A DNA stretch of 11,359 nt, taken from assembly GCA_002007315.1 (NCBI GenBank), contig LNZQ01000227.1, forward strand, positions 1 to 11,359, in the 5' to 3' direction. Numbering within the stretch: position 1 is the first letter of the stretch; every line of letters begins with the position of its first letter. Shown one piece after another: positions 6,684 to 11,359 of the stretch. Position numbers and translations under genes: made by a program. The stretch comes from Epulopiscium sp. Nele67-Bin004 (lineage in GTDB: Bacteria; Bacillota_A; Clostridia; Lachnospirales; Cellulosilyticaceae). Below the pieces are notes generated by a model that was not told where the DNA came from, made no database searches, and was given only the letters and a program-made list of their open reading frames with translations.

Positions 6684-6821
6684 CTACTGGTTCGTTGTTT
6701 GTGTTGCTGGTGTATTAGCGTTGTGGCTTTGGCTGCTTCTGCCTCTTCTATGACAGAATCCCAACAGAACAACTAACACAATCACGACTACGCCAATGAT
6801 TATCATGGTTCTACGGCTCAT
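6684..6821 (-). CDS. 45-residue membrane mini-protein, truncated paralogue of member C
   Basis: The product is MSRRTMIIIGVVVIVLVVLL, then GFCHRR and an Ser/Asn/Thr-rich tail ending ATQTTNQ. An excellent AGGAGGGAG lies just upstream of the ATG, one of the best ribosome sites in the window, so translation is likely. It matches member C residue by residue in layout: basic N-terminus, one membrane segment, CHRR, then a Ser/Thr/Asn linker ending TTNQ. It stops exactly where the helical domain would begin. No helical-domain remnant is visible downstream in any frame, so this looks like a clean short gene rather than a fresh frameshift. It lies 33 bases after member D and is probably co-transcribed with it. 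Function unknown. Confidence 0.7.
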   Translation of the reverse strand: MSRRTMIIIGVVVIVLVVLLGFCHRRGRSSQSHNANTPATQTTNQ

Positions 6822-6854
6822 AGCTCCCTCCTAAATTTATTTGCTTATATCAGA

Positions 6855-7316
6855 TTAATTATACATATTAGTATTCATACTTGAATTCATATTTGTAGTG
6901 CCGGCTGCGCTTCTGATTATCGCCTGTATTTTTTCGTGACCGGCTTGACGCAGTTGATAAATCTGCTCGCTCACATTCAAATACTCCTGCACGGCTTGTT
7001 TTTGAATATTAACCATATTCTGCTGCGAGTTCACGGAGGCGTTTGTGCTGTAGTTGTTCACCTCTTGAAGCAGCTGCCGCAAATCAGAATTTTCCACGAC
7101 GTGGCGGATTTTCATCATTGTCTCCTCGTGAATCTGCTCTATCTTGCGCTGGTCTGCAGCCGGCAGAATCGCAAATATAGGCAGGTGCATCATGACGTTT
7201 GACATATGCGTGTTTGTGTGCATATTTTGTCGGTGCTGCATATTTGTATTATACATAGCAAAAGAACTTCCGCTGCAGACAAAAACAAATAAAAATATCA
7301 ATATACCCTTTTTCAT
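6855..7316 (-). CDS. Small exported Met/His/Asn-rich helical protein (family member D)
   Basis: This 153-residue protein has a signal peptide MKKGILIFLFVFVCSGSSFA|M. The mature N-terminus (about 21-46) is unusually rich in Met, His, Asn and Thr (for example MQHRQNMHTNTHMSNVMMH). A helical region follows with LPAADQRKIEQIHEETMMKI (53-72) and GHEKIQAIIRS, and the tail is again Asn/Met-rich (about 140-153). It is the most diverged member of the four-gene family, with Gln/Asn replacing much of the Lys/Glu. The His/Met clusters could bind a metal such as copper, but this is inference from composition. The start is supported by AGGAG about 10 bases upstream. No terminator follows it, which fits joint transcription with the mini-gene downstream. 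Confidence 0.78.
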   Translation of the reverse strand: MKKGILIFLFVFVCSGSSFAMYNTNMQHRQNMHTNTHMSNVMMHLPIFAILPAADQRKIEQIHEETMMKIRHVVENSDLRQLLQEVNNYSTNASVNSQQNMVNIQKQAVQEYLNVSEQIYQLRQAGHEKIQAIIRSAAGTTNMNSSMNTNMYN

Positions 7317-7408
7317 AATAGTTATCTCCTAATGAATTATAAAGTTAAACAAATTAACTCTATATACAAATATACATAAATATAAACCTAATATGCCCAA
7401 AAATAAAA

Positions 7409-7435
7409 AAAAACTGCAAAAAAATTGCAGTTTTT
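7409..7435 (-). terminator. Rho-independent terminator after the TPR-like gene
   Basis: AAAAACTGCAA (7409-7419) and TTGCAGTTTTT (7425-7435) form a perfect 11-bp stem with an A5 loop, with a T run on the minus strand. The stem overlaps the stop codon at 7434-7436. Confidence 0.8.
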
Positions 7436-8171
7436 ATTTGTAATATTCGCCGTTGACGTTCGCGTCTATGGCTTTTTGTATCATCATATTATCGGGGAAC
7501 ATATTATGCGCGATTTTTATCTCTTCTTCGGCTTTCTGCTCCTCCCCCTTCCTGAAGTACACCTGCGACCGCCAAAGATAAAGCTCCAGCTGTTCGCGTT
7601 TGGTGACGGCGTATTTTTCGGCTTGATTTAGATAGTCCAAAGTCTTATCGAGAGAGCCTCCGCCGTACTTTGGAGCGTAATAATACCACATAGCCATCCT
7701 GATATACGCCATAAAAAAGGTGTTATCCATTTTGATTGCCTGCTCATAAAATTTCAGATTCTGCTTGGAAATCGAAATCAACGTAGGCAGACTCTTGTAT
7801 GTACTCATCACAAAACCTATATCCGCCAGCACCGTGATAAACGCAGAGTCGACGGGGTTGCTTTTCATATATGCGAGCATTTCGTTTCTTTTGTCTTCTA
7901 GTGCTTTTACCTGCTGCGCCGATAATTTATCACCCGAGTAGATTTTATTTGTAAGATACAAATAAAACGCATCCAGCGAGATACCGTCGCGTTCCGATAG
8001 TTTTTGATTTTTTGTGTAAAGATATATTTTATCTATCTCCAAGCCCATATCTTCGGCATTGGTTAGAATTTTACCGTTTGGAGATACCTGCGAGTAATAC
8101 GTCTCAGCCAAGTCGTTAATAGCCCCGTAAAGCGGCGACACGCATAAAATAAGAAGCAGCAGCAACAACAT
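7434..8171 (-). CDS. Exported tetratricopeptide-like repeat protein
   Basis: This 245-residue protein has a signal peptide (MLLLLLLILCVSPLYG|A). The C-terminal half looks like helix-turn-helix repeats of the TPR type: KFYEQAIKMDNTFFMAYIRMA, then LDYLNQAEKYA.TKREQLELYLWRSQVYFRKGEEQKAEEEIKIAHNMFPDN. The insert YYYAPKYGGGSLDKTLDYL between repeats resembles that of TPR proteins such as the spirochaetal TatT, where a Pro/Gly-Gly loop splits two repeats. That link is tentative. TPR proteins act as protein-binding scaffolds, here probably in the periplasm. The start has GAGGA 7 bases upstream and a good promoter (8221-8250). It is transcribed divergently from gatA. Confidence 0.75.
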   Translation of the reverse strand: MLLLLLLILCVSPLYGAINDLAETYYSQVSPNGKILTNAEDMGLEIDKIYLYTKNQKLSERDGISLDAFYLYLTNKIYSGDKLSAQQVKALEDKRNEMLAYMKSNPVDSAFITVLADIGFVMSTYKSLPTLISISKQNLKFYEQAIKMDNTFFMAYIRMAMWYYYAPKYGGGSLDKTLDYLNQAEKYAVTKREQLELYLWRSQVYFRKGEEQKAEEEIKIAHNMFPDNMMIQKAIDANVNGEYYK

Positions 8172-8220
8172 TTTAATCCTCTTGCATTATAAAATAAAAT
8201 ATTTAATTTTCGTATTCTAT

Positions 8221-8250
8221 ATTATATAACAATTTACTATATTTTGTCAA
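8221..8250 (-). promoter_or_regulatory. Sigma70-type promoter of the TPR-like gene
   Basis: On the minus strand an exact TTGACA (8250-8245) is followed by an 18-base spacer and an exact TATAAT (8226-8221), about 50 bases upstream of the ATG at 8171. Confidence 0.7.
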
Positions 8251-8343
8251 AGATTTTTAATTTTGTACTATTATATAAATATTACAAAATGTAAAATATC
8301 GCCCCGATAAGTTATAAATAATACATATATTCGTCAATAAATA

Positions 8344-8372
8344 TTGACTTATGTATTGATATATTTTATAAT
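8344..8372 (+). promoter_or_regulatory. Sigma70-type promoter of gatA
   Basis: TTGACT (8344-8349) and exact TATAAT (8367-8372) are separated by 17 bases, 31 bases upstream of the gatA ATG. A perfect inverted repeat flanks the -10 box (8354-8390). Confidence 0.75.
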
Positions 8373-8390
8373 AAATAAAGTATATCAATA
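8354..8390. repeat. 10-bp inverted repeat flanking the gatA -10 box
   Basis: TATTGATATA (8354-8363) and TATATCAATA (8381-8390) are exact reverse complements 17 bases apart. The TATAAT box lies between them and the likely transcription start lies at about the right arm. The position suits a repressor operator. Confidence 0.55.
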
Positions 8391-8402
8391 TAAGGAATTT
8401 AT

Positions 8403-8552
8403 ATGTCTATCACATCTAAAAAAATATACCAGCTATCGGAAATGCTCTCCAAAAAAGAAATCAGCTCAGCTGAGATTACAGAACATTACCTCAAAAATAT
8501 CGATACCCGCCGCCGTTCGTCTTGGCATACCAAAGCTTGTATAACTAGCTAA
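8403..8552 (+). CDS. gatA: N-terminal fragment of aspartyl/glutamyl-tRNA amidotransferase subunit A, truncated by a sequence junction
   Basis: Translation from ATG 8403 (AAGGA 7-8 bases upstream, promoter at 8344) gives [20 protein letters not shown] followed by [14 protein letters not shown]. This is the standard GatA opening: a helix, then K/EIS(S)xE(L/I)xxxYLxxI. GatA is the amidase subunit of GatCAB, which converts mischarged Glu-tRNA(Gln) and Asp-tRNA(Asn) to the amide forms. Only about 34 codons of roughly 480 are present. After Asp34 (8504) the reading becomes [10 protein letters not shown] and stops at 8552, because the DNA is now the reverse strand of radA. The amidase Ser-Ser-Lys triad is absent. 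The break is best read as a chimeric join, not gene decay. Confidence 0.7.
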   Translation: MSITSKKIYQLSEMLSKKEISSAEITEHYLKNIDTRRRSSWHTKACITS

Positions 8553-9473
8553 AGCTTGAACCTCGATAAGCATAGGACGTGTTCCTTCTATATTACAAGT
8601 TACCACTGACCCGGGAGCATCTTCAGGTCTACCTGCCAGCATTAGTGCTGATGGATTGTTCACCTCAACAAGTCCAACATCAACCATTTCAAAAACGCCA
8701 ATTTCATTTGTAGATCCAAATCTATTTTTTACCGCCCGCAAAATCCTAAATGAGGCATGTCGCTCACCTTCAAAATATAACACTGTATCAACCATATGTT
8801 CCAGCACTCTAGGTCCTGCAAGTGCACCTTCTTTAGTTACATGTCCCACTATAAGTATAGTTATTCCATCACCTTTTGCAATGTTCATAAGGGTATGAGT
8901 TGCCTCTCTAACTTGACTAACGCTTCCAGGTGCAGATGTCACTTCTTCGCAATATACAGTTTGGATAGAGTCCAAAATTATTAAATCAGGCTTATTATTT
9001 TTAATAGTTGCTGTAATATTTGACATGTTGGTTTCTGAAAGCAATGATAAATTCTCTGTTTGAACTTTTAAACGTTCTCCTCTAAGTTTTATTTGTGCCA
9101 CCGATTCTTCACCCGAAATGTATAGCACTTGTTTGCTTTGTGTTCCAAGCGTTTCACATATTTGCAATAATAATGTCGACTTACCAATTCCAGGGTCTCC
9201 CCCTACAAGAACAAGAGACCCTCTAACGATACCACCACCAAGCACCCTATCAAGTTCCCCCATGCCCGTAGTTGTTCGGCTCTCCTCTAATATTTGAACT
9301 TCTTTAAGTTTTATAGGTTTGTTTGCAATATTTTTCTCGATTGTTTTAGCTTTTACATCAACAATTTCTTCGACAAGGGAATCCCATTCATTGCAAGATG
9401 GGCATTTTCCAAGCCACTTCACAGATTGATGTCCACAAAGTTGACATATATACATATTTTTCTTTTTAGCCAT
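8466..9473 (-). CDS. radA: DNA repair protein RadA/Sms, C-terminus replaced at a junction
   Basis: RadA is a RecA-like ATPase and helicase that promotes branch migration in recombinational repair. The start at ATG 9473 fits GGAGGA directly upstream, better than the in-frame TTG at 9485. Present are the zinc finger Cys10-x2-Cys13-x10-Cys24-x2-Cys27, Walker [11 protein letters not shown] (91-100), Walker B LIILDS (164-169), the RadA-specific KNRFG (249-253) and the start of the Lon-like domain ([26 protein letters not shown], 297-325). RadA homology stops at Asp325 (8499). The last 10 codons ([10 protein letters not shown]) are antisense gatA. About 120-130 residues of the usual ~455 are missing. 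It lies downstream of clpC as in Firmicutes, in DNA visibly more AT-rich than the left piece. Confidence 0.92.
   Translation of the reverse strand: MAKKKNMYICQLCGHQSVKWLGKCPSCNEWDSLVEEIVDVKAKTIEKNIANKPIKLKEVQILEESRTTTGMGELDRVLGGGIVRGSLVLVGGDPGIGKSTLLLQICETLGTQSKQVLYISGEESVAQIKLRGERLKVQTENLSLLSETNMSNITATIKNNKPDLIILDSIQTVYCEEVTSAPGSVSQVREATHTLMNIAKGDGITILIVGHVTKEGALAGPRVLEHMVDTVLYFEGERHASFRILRAVKNRFGSTNEIGVFEMVDVGLVEVNNPSALMLAGRPEDAPGSVVTCNIEGTRPMLIEVQALASYTSFGMPRRTAAGIDIFEVMFCNLS
8499..8507. other. Chimeric junction between gatA and radA
   Basis: ATCGATACC can be read both as the gatA continuation (I-D-T) on the plus strand and as radA (G-I-D) on the minus strand. Left of it the sequence is GatA; right of it, RadA. 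Composition also changes here. Confidence 0.75.
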
Positions 9474-9489
9474 ATTTTCCTCCAATAAA

Positions 9490-9511
9490 AAAGGAGCTTA
9501 ATAGCCCCTTT
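9490..9511 (-). terminator. Rho-independent terminator after the small gene, abutting the radA ribosome site
   Basis: On the minus strand AAAGGGGCT pairs with AGCTCCTTT (9-bp stem with one G·U, ATTA loop) and runs into T6. It ends four bases before the GGAGGA of radA, so radA needs read-through or a promoter inside the preceding gene. Confidence 0.75.
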
Positions 9512-9519
9512 AAAACAAT

Positions 9520-9930
9520 TTATTTTGCTGTTAATTCAACAAGTTTTTCTTCTGCCGTTGCATCAACCGAAATATTTACTTTTCCTGTTGCAGTCGTCTT
9601 TACAAGGCCAACCATTGCTTTGTCAACTTTAAAATCATATTCGGTATCAGGCGTAAGTTCTAAAGTTATTTGTGTTTGTGCCGTACCTTCAACAAAAAAC
9701 CTTACACCTTTATCTGTAACTTTGAAGTGATGAACTGCTGTTCCAGGGATTGATTCATACACTAATTCACCATCTTTTTTTAGCTTAGTAACTTCATTAA
9801 AACTTTTAGCTTTGTATTTAAAACCTTCTATTTCAAAATCCAAAACTTTTGTTTTACTATCCAATTCATAATTCCCAAAACTTATAGTGCCGTCCGAGTT
9901 AGTTCGTATAATTTCTTTAATAACTGCCAT
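9520..9930 (-). CDS. Small conserved clostridial protein of the type often annotated 'endosialidase'
   Basis: This 136-residue protein starts MAVIKEIIRTNSDGTISFGNY and contains the segment YESIPGTAVHHFKVTDKGV (59-77). From memory it closely resembles a family found in Lachnospiraceae and related Clostridia that databases often label endosialidase. It is far too short to be a catalytic sialidase and shows no sialidase Asp-box, so that name should not be taken as function. Composition is acidic with alternating hydrophobics, suggesting two small beta-sandwich parts. There is no signal peptide and no cysteine. It lies between clpC and radA, which are usually adjacent, with its own promoter (9969-9997) and terminator. 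Role unknown. Confidence 0.7.
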   Translation of the reverse strand: MAVIKEIIRTNSDGTISFGNYELDSKTKVLDFEIEGFKYKAKSFNEVTKLKKDGELVYESIPGTAVHHFKVTDKGVRFFVEGTAQTQITLELTPDTEYDFKVDKAMVGLVKTTATGKVNISVDATAEEKLVELTAK

Positions 9931-9968
9931 ACTTAAACCCTCTCTCTCATAATAGTTTGATATTTATT

Positions 9969-9997
9969 ATTATACACATAAAATGTTATTTTGTAAA
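9969..9997 (-). promoter_or_regulatory. Promoter of the small gene, overlapping the clpC stop codon
   Basis: On the minus strand TTTACA (9997-9992), a 17-base spacer and exact TATAAT (9974-9969) lie about 38 bases upstream of the ATG at 9930. The -35 box is inside the clpC 3' end. Confidence 0.65.
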
Positions 9998-11359
9998 AAC
10001 AATTTTTTCTTTATCGTCTTCTTTTGTAGTTTCAACCTGAACAGTATCGCCTTCACGAACTTGACCTGAAAGCATTTCATCAGCAAGTTGGTCTTCAATT
10101 GTTGATTGAATAAGTCGTCTAAGTGGTCTTGCACCATAAGCTTCATCGTAACCTTTAGTAGCTAAGAATTTGATAGCATCTTCGTTTAACACTAAATTTA
10201 CACCCACATTTTTTGATATACGTGCAACTAAATTTTTTGTCATAACTTGGGCAATCTCTTCAATATGCTCTTGATTTAATGGATGGAAAACAATAGTCTC
10301 GTCTAGTCTATTTAAAAATTCAGGTCTAAACAACTTTTTTACTTCTTCCATAACCATTTTTTTCATATCAGTATATTGTTTATTTGCATCACTATTATTT
10401 ACAAACCCCATACGTTTAGGTGTCATAATCTGTGTTGCACCAATATTAGAGGTCATAATGATAATAGTATTTTTGAAATCCACAACTCTACCTGTTGAAT
10501 CTGTAATGTGTCCATCATCCAAAATTTGTAATAAAATATTAAACACATCACCATGAGCCTTTTCAATTTCATCAAGCAATATCACTGAATATGGCTTTTG
10601 TCTAATTTTTTCAGTAAGTTGACCACCTTCTTCATATCCTACATATCCAGGAGGCGAGCCAATAAGTTTTGATACAGAATGTTTCTCCATATACTCACTC
10701 ATATCAATTCTAATCATAGACTTTTCTTCACCAAAAAGTTCTACTGCTAAAGCTTTAGTAAGCTCAGTTTTCCCAACACCCGTAGGTCCTAAAAACAGAA
10801 ATGAACCTATCGGACGGTTTGGATCTTTGAGCCCAACACGACCACGGCGTACTGCTTTAGAAACACTGACAACTGCTTCATCTTGACCAATGATTTTTTT
10901 GTGTAATTCTGCTTCTAGATTTTGAAGCTTTTTACTGTCTTCTTGAGCAAGCTTAGTAACTGGTATGTTTACCCAAGTACTTACAACTTCAGCAATATCC
11001 TCCGATAACACAGTTTGGCTATTTTTATTTTGTTTTTCTTCCCAATCTTTTGTAAGTTTTACAAGTTGGGTACGAATTTCGTTTTCTTCTTTTTTAATTT
11101 GACTAGCCAAATCAAAATTTTCATCTATTATTGCTTGTTCTTTTTTTGCACTAAGCCCTACTAGCTGTTTTTCAACTTCTCTAATTTGGTCTGGAGAGGT
11201 GTATGCTCGTAACTTTACACGAGATGCTGCTTCATCAAAACCTTTTCCACTAATATTAAGAGGCAATCTGTTTTTCCAGTTATTGATGCACTCACTCATT
11301 AATTTACTTTCTAAATCTTCAATTAGATTTTGGTTTACTTCTAATGCCTCTTGATTATT
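9986..11359 (-). CDS. clpC: ClpC ATPase, middle and second AAA+ module, with foreign sequence at the 5' side
   Basis: ClpC unfolds proteins for ClpP degradation and is part of the Firmicutes stress regulon. The frame is open to the right edge. Recognisable ClpC starts at DEAASRVKLRAYTSPDQI and continues with a UVR-like middle motif (KKEQAIIDENFDLASQIKKE). The second AAA+ module has Walker A GPTGVGKTEL, the pore loop GYVGYEEGGQ, Walker B VILLDEIEKAH, sensor 1 MTSNIGA, the arginine finger region RPEFLNRLDE and sensor 2 GARPLRR. Before DEAAS one expects the near-invariant FLPDKAIDLI. Instead the frame reads CINNWKNRLPLNISGKGF, preceded by NQEALEVNQNLIEDLESKL, which I do not recognise and which does not fit any AAA+ part. 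Homology therefore ends at about 11,236. The ATG at 11,299 has no ribosome site and is not a real clpC start. Confidence 0.9.
   Translation of the reverse strand, partial: NNQEALEVNQNLIEDLESKLMSECINNWKNRLPLNISGKGFDEAASRVKLRAYTSPDQIREVEKQLVGLSAKKEQAIIDENFDLASQIKKEENEIRTQLVKLTKDWEEKQNKNSQTVLSEDIAEVVSTWVNIPVTKLAQEDSKKLQNLEAELHKKIIGQDEAVVSVSKAVRRGRVGLKDPNRPIGSFLFLGPTGVGKTELTKALAVELFGEEKSMIRIDMSEYMEKHSVSKLIGSPPGYVGYEEGGQLTEKIRQKPYSVILLDEIEKAHGDVFNILLQILDDGHITDSTGRVVDFKNTIIIMTSNIGATQIMTPKRMGFVNNSDANKQYTDMKKMVMEEVKKLFRPEFLNRLDETIVFHPLNQEHIEEIAQVMTKNLVARISKNVGVNLVLNEDAIKFLATKGYDEAYGARPLRRLIQSTIEDQLADEMLSGQVREGDTVQVETTKEDDKEKIVFTK
11234..11242. other. Second probable junction, inside clpC
   Basis: ClpC homology begins at the Asp codon 11236-11234 (DEAAS). 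Immediately upstream on the minus strand the conserved LPDKAIDLI block is absent in all three frames, and unrelated but open coding-like sequence takes its place to the window edge. Confidence 0.6.

Noticed and set aside
4886..7316. Firm assignment of the four helical proteins to CpxP/Spy
   Set aside because: The LTxxQ motifs that define that family are not visible; only overall size, export and helical composition agree.
9520..9930. Sialidase activity for the 136-residue protein
   Set aside because: It is too short, has no Asp-box repeats or catalytic residues, and lacks a signal peptide.
11237..11299. ATG at 11,299 as a genuine start of a short ClpC-like protein
   Set aside because: There is no ribosome site before it, the frame stays open upstream to the window edge, and the sequence up to DEAAS is unlike any Clp N-terminus.
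11237..11359. A simple frameshift hiding the missing ClpC region
   Set aside because: The other two minus-strand frames of this stretch contain stops and show no trace of the LPDKAIDLI block.
8499..11359. Horizontal transfer of the clpC-radA block into the left-hand genome
   Set aside because: Both ends cut conserved genes without any integrase, repeat or attachment site, and the insertion would break gatA; an artefactual join explains it more simply.

Overview
The window appears to be two, possibly three, unrelated pieces of bacterial DNA joined end to end. Positions 1 to about 8,504 read as one coherent stretch from a Gram-negative bacterium. Several products have signal peptides, two proteins end in outer-membrane-type C-termini with a final Phe, coding DNA is of moderate GC, gaps between genes are very AT-rich, ribosome sites are strong AGGAG type, and promoters are sigma70-like. 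I cannot name the organism; a spirochaete-like or other host-associated Gram-negative is possible, but this is a guess. From about 8,499 to 11,240 the DNA is visibly more AT-rich and carries radA and clpC on the minus strand. These neighbours are typical of Firmicutes/Clostridia (ctsR-mcsA-mcsB-clpC-radA), and a small Lachnospiraceae-type gene sits between them. The last ~120 bases are in frame with clpC but do not look like ClpC.

Layout of the left piece. 1-2084 (minus): three tandem paralogues of an unrecognised secreted or outer-membrane protein, the first cut by the window edge. 2166-3146 (minus): a thioredoxin-reductase-like flavoprotein without the redox CxxC. From a promoter-bearing divergent gap, 3286-4830 (plus): galE and a RimL-type GNAT acetyltransferase, closed by a hairpin shared with the convergent gene. 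4886-7316 (minus): four small helical Lys/Glu/Gln-rich exported proteins of one family, plus a 45-codon mini-paralogue that keeps only the membrane anchor and linker. 7434-8171 (minus): an exported TPR-like protein. Then a divergent AT-rich gap and the first ~34 codons of gatA, cut off at ~8,504.

Layout of the right piece. radA lacks its C-terminal domain because it is cut at the same point as gatA. The small gene at 9520-9930 has its own promoter, overlapping the end of clpC, and its own terminator, abutting the radA ribosome site. clpC covers the UVR/middle region and the whole second AAA+ module. Its first AAA+ module is replaced at ~11,237 by unrelated sequence.

The most noteworthy observations are the two breakpoints inside highly conserved housekeeping genes (probably assembly or amplification chimeras), the expanding family of helical periplasmic proteins with duplicated promoter and terminator cassettes, and the mini-paralogue. 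I found no CRISPR array, rRNA, tRNA, insertion sequence or new defence system.
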